Assembly (NCBI GenBank): GCA_000381565.1
Contig: KB906725.1
Location: 1,939,731-2,003,730 of the forward strand
Reading direction: 5' to 3'
DNA from: Oxalobacteraceae bacterium AB_14
Lineage (GTDB): Bacteria > Pseudomonadota > Gammaproteobacteria > Burkholderiales > Burkholderiaceae_D
DNA length: 64,000 bases
The notes under the pieces were generated by a model. The model saw nothing but the letters and a program-made list of their open reading frames with translations, was not told the DNA's origin and searched no databases. The position numbers were made by a program, and so were the translations under genes. Positions 53,197-63,811 of this stretch are shown here, one piece after another; within the stretch, counting starts at the first letter, position 1; the number at the start of each line of letters is the position of its first letter.

Positions 53197-53205
53197 GCCG
53201 GGCCG

Positions 53206-54702
53206 CTACGGCAGCCGCAAGGCCTGCAGGTCGGCGCAGATCGTCGCCAGGTCGGCCGGCTGCGTGGCTTGCAGCGCTTGCAGGTAGCCGCGCGCGAACT
53301 GGACGGTCGCGCTGGCGGCCTCGTGCTGCTGGCCCAGTTCCCGCAACAGCCGGTCGGCCACCACCAGGTCATTGTGCCGCCCCAGTTCCTCCTGCGTGGC
53401 GGACAAGGTTTTCAGATAGCTGCGCAGCGCCTTGCCGCTGTACAGGGAATGGAAGAACTCCAGCGCGTAGCGCGCCCGCTTGGCGGCGATGCGGCTGCGG
53501 TGGACGGTTTCCGGCGCGCTGTCATCCATGCGCTGCGCGCGTTTCAGCAGCTTCTTGTGCAGGCGTTGCATGGTGCGGTTGGCGAAGGCTGTCGCCGCTT
53601 CGTCCAGGCCCTCGGCCGGCAGCTGCATCCATAATCCCATCGTCAGCAACAGGCGCGTGTAGCGCTGCGAGAGCAGGGCTTGCGCCGCCGCGCGCCGCTT
53701 GGCGTGGGCGGTCTTGAGCGCCAGCGCCTGCAGGTCGAGCACGCTGTTGCGGCCGCCGGGGCTGGCCTGGATATGCGTCAGCGTGGACGCCAGCAGCACA
53801 TCCCAGTCGCGCGCCGCGCCCAGCTCCGTGCCCAGCCAGTTGATGTCTTCCTGCAAGGCGGGCGGGCAGGGCGCGCAGGCCTCGAACAGCTTCAGCGCCG
53901 AGCGCAGGCGGCGCACGCCGACGCGCATCTGGTGCAGCGTTTCCGCGTCGTCGCCTTCGATGACGGCGTTTTCGTTGCGCTGGATGTGTTGCAGGCAGTT
54001 GTTGAGGATGGCGAGCCGCGCGTCGGCGGCGGTGGCGTCCGGCTCCAGCGACACGCTCTGCGCGCGGTAGGGCACGGTGCCGGTCTGGCGGCACAACATG
54101 TAGCCGCGCTCGGCCTTGTTGGTGTTGCTGAGGCGCATGGGGAGCTGCTCCTGCAGCTGCAAGGCGAAGGCGAACAGGCTGGCCGGGTCGCCGTGCTTCA
54201 GTTCCAGTTCGATTTCGTTGACCGGCACCTGGTGGCCGTGGCGTTCGATGTGGCCGTGGTCGAGCACCAGTTCGATGTGGTTGCCGTCGACGTCCAGCTC
54301 CCAGCTGTGGCGCTGCACCGTCACCACGAACAGCGGTTCCAGCCTGGCCTTCAGGTCGTCGCCGTCCAGCACGTCCAGCCATTGCTGCTGGTCGCCGATC
54401 AGCTTGCGCAGCTTGCCCAGGCGCGGCCAGGGACGGTCGACCGGGCCTTCCCATTCGTTGCGCCGGTGCAGGCCGCTTTGCACGCTGCCGCCGGCTTTCA
54501 TGGTCTGTATCCAGGCGCCGTCGATCTTGCGCACGCGCAGGCCGGCGCCGTGGCGCAGCAGGTGCAGGTCCGGCGTGTCGAAGTAGCGCGCCGACAGGGC
54601 TTGCGAGCGCACCGGCGCGCGCGCGTGGGCGGCGATCAGCGGGTGCTGCAGCAGCAGCTCGTTGTCGGCGGGCGAGAGCAGTAGTTTGAGTTCGACTTCC
54701 AT
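53206..54702 (-). CDS. CYTH and CHAD domain protein (inorganic triphosphatase-like)
   Basis: 498 residues. The CYTH domain (1-~200) starts MEVELKLLL, the E-x-E-x-K signature of triphosphate tunnel enzymes, with LSARYFDTPDLHL and NEIELELKHG as further tunnel strands. The CHAD domain (~225-490) is helical and rich in conserved His/Arg (LHQMRVGVRRLRSALKLF; VHRSRIAAKRARYALEFF), which bind polyphosphate. E. coli YgiF has the same architecture and hydrolyses inorganic triphosphate. No strong ribosome-binding site is visible; the open frame continuing upstream to 55770 is antisense to gluQ and not used. Confidence 0.9.
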   Translation of the reverse strand: MEVELKLLLSPADNELLLQHPLIAAHARAPVRSQALSARYFDTPDLHLLRHGAGLRVRKIDGAWIQTMKAGGSVQSGLHRRNEWEGPVDRPWPRLGKLRKLIGDQQQWLDVLDGDDLKARLEPLFVVTVQRHSWELDVDGNHIELVLDHGHIERHGHQVPVNEIELELKHGDPASLFAFALQLQEQLPMRLSNTNKAERGYMLCRQTGTVPYRAQSVSLEPDATAADARLAILNNCLQHIQRNENAVIEGDDAETLHQMRVGVRRLRSALKLFEACAPCPPALQEDINWLGTELGAARDWDVLLASTLTHIQASPGGRNSVLDLQALALKTAHAKRRAAAQALLSQRYTRLLLTMGLWMQLPAEGLDEAATAFANRTMQRLHKKLLKRAQRMDDSAPETVHRSRIAAKRARYALEFFHSLYSGKALRSYLKTLSATQEELGRHNDLVVADRLLRELGQQHEAASATVQFARGYLQALQATQPADLATICADLQALRLP

Positions 54703-54770
54703 GGTTACAGTGTAGAGCAAAACCCGGTGCGCGCAGCGCGCGCCTGTGCCGGAATTGATCGATGTCGGGT

Positions 54771-55682
54771 CTAGCGCGGATTCGGCAGATTCCGCAGAAC
54801 TTGCGCCCACGCGGGCACGGCGGCGCGCCAGAAGGCGTCGATATGGTCGGCCCGCAGCTCCATGCCGAGCAAGCGGGCGGCCGGCAGCATGGCGTCCTGC
54901 AACAGCTGTTGCGGGGCGGCGCCATGGTCGAAGGCCATGGCGCCGGTCTGCTTGGACAGTTTCTCGCCCAGCTCGTTGGTCACCACCGGCACGTGCAGGT
55001 AGCTTGGCCGCGGCAGGCCCAGTAGCTGCTGCAGGTAGAGCTGGCGCGGCGTGGAGTCGAGCAGGTCGGCGCCGCGCACGATGTCGGTGACGCCCTGGGC
55101 GCCGTCGTCCACCACCACGGCCAGCTGGTAGGCCCAGAAACCGTCGGCGCGCTTGATGACGAAGTCGCCGGCCTCGTCGGTCAGGTCCTGGCTGACGGGG
55201 CCGGCCCAGCGGTCGTCGAAGTGCAGTACGCAATGGGGCGCTTGCGGCACCTTCAGGCGCAGCGCGCGGGCGTTCTTGCCGGGGGCCAGGCCGTGGCGGC
55301 AGGTGCCGGGGTAGATCAGCGCCTGCGCCTGGCGGCCCGTCAGGCTCAGCTGCGAGTCGGCGATTTCCTTGCGCGAGCAGCCGCAGGGGTAGACCAGTTC
55401 GCCCAGCTGTCGCAAGGCTTGCTGGTACAGGCCGGTGCGGCGGCTTTGCCAGCTCACCTCGCCGTCCCACAGCATGCCGCAGCGCTGCAGCGAAGCCAGG
55501 ATGTGCTGGTCGGCGCCGGCCACGTTGCGGTCGCCGTCGACGTCTTCGATGCGCACCAGCCACTGGCCGTGGTGCACCTTGGCGTCCAGGTAGCTGGCCA
55601 TGGCGGCCACCAGCGAGCCGATATGCAGGGGACCGGTGGGCGAGGGGGCGAAGCGGCCGAGGTAGGGAGTGCGGACTGTCAT
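54771..55682 (-). CDS. gluQ: Glutamyl-Q tRNA(Asp) synthetase
   Basis: 303 residues, a truncated glutamyl-tRNA synthetase paralogue without an anticodon-binding domain, as expected for GluQRS. The HIGH-type motif is APSPTGPLHIGSL and the KMSKS-type motif is EKLSKQ. Zinc ligands are PCGCSR and YPGTC. It attaches glutamate to queuosine in the anticodon of tRNA(Asp). Divergent from the M28 peptidase gene. Confidence 0.93.
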   Translation of the reverse strand: MTVRTPYLGRFAPSPTGPLHIGSLVAAMASYLDAKVHHGQWLVRIEDVDGDRNVAGADQHILASLQRCGMLWDGEVSWQSRRTGLYQQALRQLGELVYPCGCSRKEIADSQLSLTGRQAQALIYPGTCRHGLAPGKNARALRLKVPQAPHCVLHFDDRWAGPVSQDLTDEAGDFVIKRADGFWAYQLAVVVDDGAQGVTDIVRGADLLDSTPRQLYLQQLLGLPRPSYLHVPVVTNELGEKLSKQTGAMAFDHGAAPQQLLQDAMLPAARLLGMELRADHIDAFWRAAVPAWAQVLRNLPNPR

Positions 55683-55768
55683 GCCGCCATTTTAGCGTGG
55701 CTATCGCATACAATGTACGCGCGGCAAATTCAATGGACCGCGACCACCCTTTACGTCTCCAGGAAATC

Positions 55769-57406
<1,638 letters not shown>

Positions 57407-57413
57407 GCCAAGC

Positions 57414-57446
57414 CGGGGTCAGGTCTGACCTGACCCCGTCGCTTTT
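57414..57446. terminator. Bidirectional hairpin terminator
   Basis: CGGGGTCAGGTC and GACCTGACCCCG form a perfect 12-bp stem around one central base (57414-57438), followed on the plus strand by TCGCTTTTT. It lies between the convergent M28 peptidase and MshEN-like genes. Confidence 0.8.
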
Positions 57447-58160
57447 TCAGTGATGGAAGGCCAGCGTGATCGAGGTGCCCGTCAAATCGATGCCCTTGAG
57501 CGAGATGCTGCCGAAGCTGGCGCCCTCGGTGCCCTTGACGCGGATGTTGTTGAAGTTGAGCTCGCCGATCGACGATGGCAGGCTCAAGGTCAATGAGCCG
57601 TCCTTGTTGATGGTGGCGCTGGCCTTGCTCGGATCGTAGACCACGTTCTTCATGCTGGTGTCGGCCTCCAGGAAACCCAGCACCGGATTGAGCAGCTTGG
57701 CCATGTCGCCCACCACTTCCAGCCCGTTGTGCTTGGCCTGCTTGACCACTTGCAGCACCTCGTCGCTGAGGCCTTGGGCCGAAGTCTCGCCCAGTTCCTC
57801 CTCGCTCAGCGCTTGCAGGCCCGGCCGCTCCTTGATCTGCAGGCCGCGCTGGTCCTTGCTCAGCAACACCGGCGTGCCCACCGCCAGCGACGGCAGCGCC
57901 TGCGCGGCATAGCTTTCCATCGGCGCCAGCAGGGAGGTGGCGATGGCCGCCGCCATCCGCAGGCGGCGCTGCTTGCGCAGCGCTTCTTCGATGTGCTGCT
58001 GGGTGATCAGGTTCAGCTCGGCGAAGATGTCGCCCAGCCGCTGACCGGTGGTGCGTTGCAGCGCGATCGCGTTGGCCAGTTGTTCTTCGGTAATCAGCTT
58101 TTGCTTGACCAGCAGCTGACCCAGCATCGACTTGCTTTGATTATTCGACAACCATCCCAT
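57447..58160 (-). CDS. MshEN-like motif protein with C-terminal beta domain
   Basis: 237 residues. Residues 12-35 (MLGQLLVKQKLITEEQLANA...) and 41-64 (RLGDIFAELNLITQQHIEEA...) repeat the 24-residue pattern of the MshEN domain found at the N-terminus of type II secretion/pilus ATPases, where it binds cyclic di-GMP. The consensus glycine is replaced by lysine (21) and asparagine (50), and the first Arg by Met12. No ATPase follows. Instead there is a short hydrophobic stretch (about 69-85), a linker, and a beta-rich C-terminus (SLPSSIGELNFNNIRVKG, GSISLKGIDLTGTSITLAF). It is last in the fil-like cluster. Confidence 0.75.
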   Translation of the reverse strand: MGWLSNNQSKSMLGQLLVKQKLITEEQLANAIALQRTTGQRLGDIFAELNLITQQHIEEALRKQRRLRMAAAIATSLLAPMESYAAQALPSLAVGTPVLLSKDQRGLQIKERPGLQALSEEELGETSAQGLSDEVLQVVKQAKHNGLEVVGDMAKLLNPVLGFLEADTSMKNVVYDPSKASATINKDGSLTLSLPSSIGELNFNNIRVKGTEGASFGSISLKGIDLTGTSITLAFHH

Positions 58161-58181
58161 AGCCCCGTCTCCTTTTTGTTG

Positions 58182-59183
58182 TTATGCCGACTTGCGCGGC
58201 GTGGTGGCGTTCATCGACTCGGGCTCGGGGCCCGGTTGATGCGCCATGTGCACGATGTCCGACGGCGCCATGCCGAACCAGCGCTTGCAGGCCCGGTAGA
58301 ACGCGCTCGGTTCCGAGAAGCCCAGCTGGAAGCTGAGCATCTTCAGCGACAGCTCGCCGCAGCTGAGCGATTGCCGCGCCAGCTCGCGCCGGGTGTCGTC
58401 GACCAGGTTGGTGAAGCTGGTGCCTTCCTCGGACAGCCGGCGCTGCAGGGTGCGCTCGCTCATCATCAGCTGGGCGGCGACGTCGTCGCGGTGCGGCGGG
58501 CCCTTCGGCAGCAGGCTCGCCAGCAGGCCCTGCACCTTGGCGCTGAAGGTCGGCGGCTCGGCGCGCGCCAGGGTGGCCAGCACCCGCTCGCCGCTGCCCG
58601 GCACCAGCGGCGGATTGGCCGGCAGCGCCATCACCAGGTCGGTGTCGGAAAACTCCATGACGTTGTGCGGCATCGAGAACCTGACCGGGCAGCCGAACGT
58701 TTCTTCATACACGTGGGCGTTGGCCGGCTCGGGGAAGGTGTATTCGACCACCACCGGGGCGATGTCGTCGCGGCCGGCGGCGCAGCGCAGCGAACGCAGC
58801 AGCACGCACCAGACGAAGTCGTAGCGTTGCTGCGGCACGTCGCGGCGCGCGCCGGGCAGCAGCAGGCCGACCCGGGTGTGGCCGTGGCAGCGCTCGATCG
58901 AGCTTTGCACCGTCGGCGACACCAGCATGATGTGGCCCATCACCCCCAGCCAGCCGAGCCGGTGCGGCGAGGAGATCTTCAGGCCGATCAGCGGATCGCC
59001 GGATTTCTCCACCACCAGTTCCCACAGGTGGCTCAGTTTGTCGGACAGCGTGAGGGCGTCGCAGGCGAGGCCGTCCCCTTCGTCCAGTCCGGCTTGCGCG
59101 AACAGCGCTTCCGCTTCCACGCCGGAATGGGTCAGGCGCGATTTGACGCCGCGCACCAGATGCAGGGCGGAGGAGTAGGTCAT
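58182..59183 (-). CDS. AraC-family regulator (Arabinose_bd/OruR-like)
   Basis: 333 residues. The N-terminal ~200 residues resemble the ligand-binding domain of OruR/ArgR-type AraC proteins (LGWLGVMGHIMLVSPTVQSSI, FSMPHNVMEF). The C-terminal helix-turn-helix pair is ERTLQRRLSEEGTSFTNLVD and LSLKMLSFQLGFSEPSAFYR. Its ATG overlaps the DUF2059 stop (ATGA), and the MshEN-like gene starts 21 bases after its stop. It probably controls the cluster; the signal is unknown. Confidence 0.9.
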   Translation of the reverse strand: MTYSSALHLVRGVKSRLTHSGVEAEALFAQAGLDEGDGLACDALTLSDKLSHLWELVVEKSGDPLIGLKISSPHRLGWLGVMGHIMLVSPTVQSSIERCHGHTRVGLLLPGARRDVPQQRYDFVWCVLLRSLRCAAGRDDIAPVVVEYTFPEPANAHVYEETFGCPVRFSMPHNVMEFSDTDLVMALPANPPLVPGSGERVLATLARAEPPTFSAKVQGLLASLLPKGPPHRDDVAAQLMMSERTLQRRLSEEGTSFTNLVDDTRRELARQSLSCGELSLKMLSFQLGFSEPSAFYRACKRWFGMAPSDIVHMAHQPGPEPESMNATTPRKSA

Positions 59184-59734
59184 GGCGTGACTGCGGTGCG
59201 CAGGCGCAGGCCGATCTTTTCCTTCAGGCCTTGCAGTTTCGGGTCGATCACGGCGCGGGTGTCGGCGGCCACGCCTTCGCCCAGGGTCTTCTGCATTTCC
59301 GGCAGCATCGCCTCGAACTTCTTCTTGACCGGCGACTCCAGGATGGCGATCAGCTGCGTGAGTTCTTCCTCGGTGTAGCGCTCGGCCAGCAGCGGGGCGA
59401 TGGTGGCCGGGATCAGCTTGTCGGCGCTGCCCTTGGTGATCGGCGTGGCGTCGGCCATGAACTGCTTGGCGTCGCCGACGATGTCGTTCATGGCGGCGTC
59501 GCGCTTGTCCGGCGCGGCGCGGCCCTGCAGCATGGCGCGCGCCTGCTGCACCGCGTCCGCCACCGGCACCTGCAGCATCTGCTGGCCGATGTTGTCCGGG
59601 TTCCACAGCCTCAGCACCTTGTCGACCAGCGCCTGCTTGGCCGGCGGCACCGGCGCGGCCGCACAGGCGCCGGCGGAAATCAGGGCCAGCAGCATCAGGC
59701 CGCGCTTGCATTGGGTAGTGATGGGTGTCTTCAT
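59180..59734 (-). CDS. DUF2059 exported protein
   Basis: 184 residues with a signal peptide (...LISAGACAAAP). The C-terminal half is an all-helical DUF2059 domain (ERYTEEELTQLIAILESPVKKKFEAMLPEM, given in part as YTEEELTQLI and ESPVKKKFE). Family members are periplasmic and of unknown function. It is coupled to the AraC gene by a four-base overlap and follows the outer-membrane protein gene by 18 bases. Confidence 0.82.
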   Translation of the reverse strand: MKTPITTQCKRGLMLLALISAGACAAAPVPPAKQALVDKVLRLWNPDNIGQQMLQVPVADAVQQARAMLQGRAAPDKRDAAMNDIVGDAKQFMADATPITKGSADKLIPATIAPLLAERYTEEELTQLIAILESPVKKKFEAMLPEMQKTLGEGVAADTRAVIDPKLQGLKEKIGLRLRTAVTP

Positions 59735-59752
59735 AGTGTGCTCCTCAAAAAA

Positions 59753-61384
59753 TCAAAAACGCTTGTTGATCTCAAAACCAAAATAGCGCACGTGGATGTC
59801 GCCCTTGACGTTCTGGCCGGCATACGGGTTGTAGATGATGTTCAGGAAATTGCTGCAGTTCAGATTGCAGTCGGTGTTGGCCGGCACCTCGTACTTGCCG
59901 GTCAGGTAGGAACCGGTGACGCTGACTTCCAGGTTCTTGCTGATCCTGTAGCTCAGGCCGGCGCTCAGCAGCTTGGTGTTGGGCAGCGGCGCCAGCAGGT
60001 CGAGCTTGTTGTTCGGGATCGAGGTCTTGCGCGGCTCGAAGCCGAAGCGCAGCGCCAGCTTTTCGATCGGGAACAGCTGCACGCCGTAGGCCAGGTTGAC
60101 CACGCTCTTGTAGCCGCGCGGGATCACCAGCTTGGTCGCATCCGGGATGCCGTACAGCCGCGCCACCTCCAGCAGCTTGACGCTCTGGTCGAACTGGAAG
60201 CGCAGCGCGTCCCATTCGCTCCAGCGGGCGTAGCTGGCGTCGACGTTGAGCTGGGCGTAGCGGATCGGCCTGAGCTTGATCCCCAGCTGCAGGTGCGAGG
60301 GGAAGGGGATGATGGCGCTCATATTGCCCTTCTGCGTGGCCGGGATCGAGGTCGGAAAGCCCAGCACGGCGCCGGCGATCGGCCCCAGCAGCGAGGCGTT
60401 CATGCCGCGCACGAAGTTGCGCAGCATCGGCTCGGCGTCGAACTGGTAGCTGCCGGTGTAGTGGGTCTTGGAGCCGCCCTGGTAGACCGCGCCCAGCGCC
60501 AGCCACGGCCGCGGTTCCCACAGCACGCCGAGGTTGATGGTGGGGTCGAACGGGGCGGTCAGCTCCAGCCGCATGTTGGCCGCCTTCTTGAACGGGCTGA
60601 CCATGCCGTCCTTGCCGCCGCCGCACACGCCGAAGCCGAGCACGTCGATGATGTTGCCGCCGTCCTCCGGACACCAGCCTTTCTGCAGCTGGCCGAACAC
60701 GCCCAGCAACTCGTTGGGGAAGCGCATATTGGTGTCGACCACGAAGGCGGCGTGGGCGATCGGGATCGCCACGCCGAAGCGCAGCGTGTCGGAAAACTTG
60801 TAGCCGACCGACGGCGCCAGGTAGACCAGGCGCTGGATCTGCTCCTGCCGGCCCTGGTACTGGCCGGGGTCGTTGGGATCGGTGGTGCGGTCCAGGCTCA
60901 TCGCCTGCGCCATATAGCTGTCGGTGGCGAAGGTCCACGGCGAGCCGGCCTTGTTCCAGTACATGCCGATGCCGGGCACGGCCACCGCCGGCAGGCGCCA
61001 GCCGGGCATGCCGTAGCCGGGCACGTACATCACCTGGCGCACCGGGCCGGTGCGGGTGTTGGAGATCGGGTCGTCCTTCCAGCCGCCGATGTCGAAGTTC
61101 GGCCCCGGCGTGAAGCTGGCCGCGGTGCGGATCGAGGCGACGAAGTTGTGGATGCTCTCGCCGTCGCCGGTCAGCCGCGCCAGGCCGGCGGGATTGAAGT
61201 GGATAGCGGCGACGCCGGGCGGATCGGCGGTGACGGCGTTGCCGAGCGACATGGCGACCACGCTGGTGGTCAGGTTCTCGGTCAGCGCGGCCTGCGCCGG
61301 CGGCGGGCACAGCGCCGCGCACAGCGCCGCGGCCGCGGCGGCGGTGGCGCGGCGGCGCGCGTGGACGGGACTGGACGGGCGCAT
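59753..61384 (-). CDS. FadL/OmpP1-like outer-membrane protein
   Basis: 543 residues from the ATG at 61384; signal peptide (...ALCPPPAQAAL). The mature N-terminus (SLGNAVTADPPGVAAIHFNPAGLARL) is the FadL-family hatch signature with NPAG. A 14-strand-type barrel follows, and the protein ends FGFEINKRF with a terminal Phe. FadL-type channels take up hydrophobic compounds; in fil-like clusters the role is unknown. It follows the 343-residue barrel gene by 14 bases. Confidence 0.85.
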   Translation of the reverse strand: MRPSSPVHARRRATAAAAAALCAALCPPPAQAALTENLTTSVVAMSLGNAVTADPPGVAAIHFNPAGLARLTGDGESIHNFVASIRTAASFTPGPNFDIGGWKDDPISNTRTGPVRQVMYVPGYGMPGWRLPAVAVPGIGMYWNKAGSPWTFATDSYMAQAMSLDRTTDPNDPGQYQGRQEQIQRLVYLAPSVGYKFSDTLRFGVAIPIAHAAFVVDTNMRFPNELLGVFGQLQKGWCPEDGGNIIDVLGFGVCGGGKDGMVSPFKKAANMRLELTAPFDPTINLGVLWEPRPWLALGAVYQGGSKTHYTGSYQFDAEPMLRNFVRGMNASLLGPIAGAVLGFPTSIPATQKGNMSAIIPFPSHLQLGIKLRPIRYAQLNVDASYARWSEWDALRFQFDQSVKLLEVARLYGIPDATKLVIPRGYKSVVNLAYGVQLFPIEKLALRFGFEPRKTSIPNNKLDLLAPLPNTKLLSAGLSYRISKNLEVSVTGSYLTGKYEVPANTDCNLNCSNFLNIIYNPYAGQNVKGDIHVRYFGFEINKRF

Positions 61385-61398
61385 GAAAAATGACGCCG

Positions 61399-62430
61399 TC
61401 AGAAGTTCAGCGGCAGGTTCATGCTCACCGTCATGTTCGGCGAGTCCGGCGTCAGGCCGATGCCGACCGACATATTGATCGTGGTCTTGGGCGAGACGCG
61501 GTAGCCCAGGCCCAGGTTCAGGATGCTGGAGGTCTGCATATGGGTCTTGGCTTCCAGGCCGTCGGCAAAGCGCAGCTTCGAGCCGGCCGAGATCGCTTCC
61601 TGGAAGGAGATCGTGGTGGAAATGCCATACGACAGCGCATACGCGAAGCCCATGCCGAAGCCGAGCGTGCCGCCCGGCGCCACCCGGGTCAGGATGCGGG
61701 TGCCGTTGACCTGCCACAGGTGTTTGGCCGGCAGGCTGGCGGTGTAGTTCAGCGAGCCGAACAAGGCGACCGGGTCGACGATCTTGTTGACGCTCAGGCC
61801 GGCCGTGAAGGCGCCGACGCCGCTGCCGGTGGCCTCGCCGCTGCCGGCGATGATCTTGAACGGGCTGCGGCCGGTCGGCAGGCGCACATTGCTGGTCACG
61901 GTCAGGTTGGGGGTGTCGCGGTGCGCCGCGAACGGCTGCCAGCGCGCGCCCAGCAGCAGGTCGCCCAGCGAGTTGGAGACGCCGTTCGACAGGTTGTTGT
62001 CCGAGTAGCGCGAGATCAGCGGCAGGGTGACGTTGCCGGTGACGTTGTCGAGCAGGCCATAGTCGGCCGAGAAGGTGTTGGTGACGCTGTGCGAGCTGGT
62101 GTTCTCGATGTTGAACAGGGTGGTGCTGCCGTTGGCCAGGTCGGTGACGATGCGTTCCTCGCCGACGTAGGTGTAGGTCAGGTCGTAGGTGACCGACAGC
62201 TGGTTGCTGCGGATCATCGTGTACTGCTTGTCGACGGCGGTCAGGGTCTGCTTGAGCAGCGCGCTCTGGTCGCCTTCGCCTTCCTTCTTGGCCAGGGCGT
62301 CGCGGGCGGCGTCGGCGCTGGCCGGGGCGGCGGCCGCCGGCGGGGTCTGTTGCGCCGCGGCGGGCAGCGCCAGCAGGGTGGCGGCAATGGCTGCGGCGAT
62401 AGGCAGGGTACGGAAAATCATCTTGGTCAT
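61399..62430 (-). CDS. Outer-membrane transporter-like protein (FilC-like)
   Basis: 343 residues with a signal peptide (...LLALPAAAQQ). A short Ala/Pro-rich and helical segment (about 30-65) is followed by a beta-barrel (LSVTYDLTYTYVGEERI, RLPTGRSPFKI, NLGLGYRVSPKTTINMSVGIG) ending in MNLPLNF. It resembles proteins called FilC in the Acinetobacter putative pilus cluster; the family has no proven function. It lies directly downstream of the C39-like peptidase gene (28 bases). Confidence 0.75.
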   Translation of the reverse strand: MTKMIFRTLPIAAAIAATLLALPAAAQQTPPAAAAPASADAARDALAKKEGEGDQSALLKQTLTAVDKQYTMIRSNQLSVTYDLTYTYVGEERIVTDLANGSTTLFNIENTSSHSVTNTFSADYGLLDNVTGNVTLPLISRYSDNNLSNGVSNSLGDLLLGARWQPFAAHRDTPNLTVTSNVRLPTGRSPFKIIAGSGEATGSGVGAFTAGLSVNKIVDPVALFGSLNYTASLPAKHLWQVNGTRILTRVAPGGTLGFGMGFAYALSYGISTTISFQEAISAGSKLRFADGLEAKTHMQTSSILNLGLGYRVSPKTTINMSVGIGLTPDSPNMTVSMNLPLNF

Positions 62431-62458
62431 CCTTGAAGAGTAGTGGCGCTGCGAGGGG

Positions 62459-63226
62459 TTAATTGCGATGCATCCAGGTGCCGGCGGCGCCTGAGTTGAC
62501 GGCGCGCAGCAACAGCTGGGCCGAGTTGGACAGGCCGTCCTGCCGGCCCTTGCCTGTGACGCGGTCCATATCGGTCACGCCCAGTTCCTGGTCGGTCAGC
62601 GCCAGCTGCGCCAGCGGCTGCTGGCCCTTGGCCGGGGAGATGATGAACAGGGTGTTCTTGTCCCACCAGCGGGCGAATTCCTCGACCGAGAACACGATGT
62701 TGCCGGCCGACGGGTCGGCGATGAAGACCACGCCGTCGCGGATGCCGCGCAGCACCACGAAGTGCTTGGAGCCGGCGTAGTCGATCGGCACGATGGCCGG
62801 TTCGGTGAGCGTCATCAAGTCCTTGATCTCGGCCTTGAAGCCGGCGCCGGCCATGCCCAGCGAGCCGACGTAGCGCTTCATGTCGAGCAGCGAAAAGCCG
62901 CGCCGCTCGATGATTTTTTCCTTCTCGCCCTTGTCGAGCATGCCTTCCATGGCCTGCTGCTCGTTGACCATCACGCCCAGGTGGTAGTTGAGGATGGTGA
63001 CCAGCGCGGCCGAGCCGCAGCTGAAGTCGAAGGCCTGGCGCACGATGTGCTTGTACTTGAGTTCGGAGAACGGCTCCATCGTCACCGACTGCACGTAGGC
63101 GCCGCCGCCGAGCCGGGCTTGCGGCATCTCGTACTGGCCCTTGGGGCGGTCCAGCGGCTCGTGGCGGGAGATGACGCCGGCGCCGCCGATGACGGCGGCG
63201 ATCACGGTCAACAAGATCATCAGCAT
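62459..63226 (-). CDS. C39-like cysteine peptidase, membrane-anchored (FilB-like)
   Basis: 255 residues with an N-terminal membrane anchor or signal (about 2-20). The papain-like C39 fold has Q64 (oxyanion) and nucleophile C70 in VRQAFDFSCGSAALVT, H155 in GSKHFVVLRG and D171 in IADPSAGN. C39 peptidases normally cut after double-glycine leaders and are fused to ABC exporters; here the domain stands alone and faces the periplasm. It resembles FilB of Acinetobacter. No strong ribosome-binding site is present, but a 45-codon ORF ends four bases before its ATG. Confidence 0.85.
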   Translation of the reverse strand: MLMILLTVIAAVIGGAGVISRHEPLDRPKGQYEMPQARLGGGAYVQSVTMEPFSELKYKHIVRQAFDFSCGSAALVTILNYHLGVMVNEQQAMEGMLDKGEKEKIIERRGFSLLDMKRYVGSLGMAGAGFKAEIKDLMTLTEPAIVPIDYAGSKHFVVLRGIRDGVVFIADPSAGNIVFSVEEFARWWDKNTLFIISPAKGQQPLAQLALTDQELGVTDMDRVTGKGRQDGLSNSAQLLLRAVNSGAAGTWMHRN

Positions 63227-63230
63227 GGCG

Positions 63231-63368
63231 TCAGCCCTCGCGCGCGGCGCGCGCCAGGCGCGGCAGCGTGTCCCGGCGCGCGCGACAACAATGCTGGCGG
63301 CACTGGCGGGGAAAACTGCGGGCGTAGGCTGCGCCCAGAGGCGTCGGGCGCCCCGTTGTTGGGTTCAT
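63231..63368 (-). CDS. Putative 45-residue Arg/Cys-rich leader ORF
   Basis: It begins ATG at 63366-63368 with CTGGAG five bases upstream, a better ribosome-binding site than that of the peptidase gene, and ends TGA four bases before the peptidase ATG. The product is MNPTTGRPTPLGAAYARSFP followed by a stretch with three cysteines (C23, C27, C28) and about ten arginines. No hydrophobic segment. It may be a small protein, or serve to couple translation into the peptidase gene. It could also be chance; codon use is GC-rich like the surroundings. Confidence 0.4.
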   Translation of the reverse strand: MNPTTGRPTPLGAAYARSFPRQCRQHCCRARRDTLPRLARAAREG

Positions 63369-63811
63369 CTTGTCTCCAGTATTTGTAATTAGAACGGTCG
63401 TGCTTTATTAAGGCGACAACTCGTCTTTCTTTTCTAGTAATTAATTAACGCATGGTTTGGCAAAACCGAGCATCTGTTTTTTTAGAGCTGTGACTCTAGT
63501 CGATCCGGGCCGGACTTATGCTATCCGGCGGCCGGTTTGTCGCAACTTTTTGACAACAAGCGTGCAACAACAACCACACTCCGCGTCCTCACTCTGCATG
63601 GCTCCCAGGGCCAAGTCGTTGGCTTTGCAAGTCAGTGCGACATGCTGGACCGGCGTCGGGAGCGACTCATATGATGGACTCAATTAATAGTCAAATATTA
63701 AGATTTTCACGGCACCAGACAGTGCGCCGCAGCTCCTACCCGGAGCCTGGGGACGGCCTGCGGGACGTGAGCCCGGACAAAAAATTTCATACACAACTCG
63801 GAGATAAAAAA
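63369..63811. other. 443-bp divergent intergenic region of the fil-like cluster
   Basis: It is markedly AT-rich at 63380-63490, suited to divergent promoters, and I could not fix -10/-35 pairs with confidence. It holds two dyads: TAGAG-CTGTGA-CTCTA (63483-63498) and GCCGGA-CTTATGCTA-TCCGGC (63509-63529). The filA-side leader is long, about 280 bases from the second dyad to the ATG. No other gene is seen. Confidence 0.5.
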
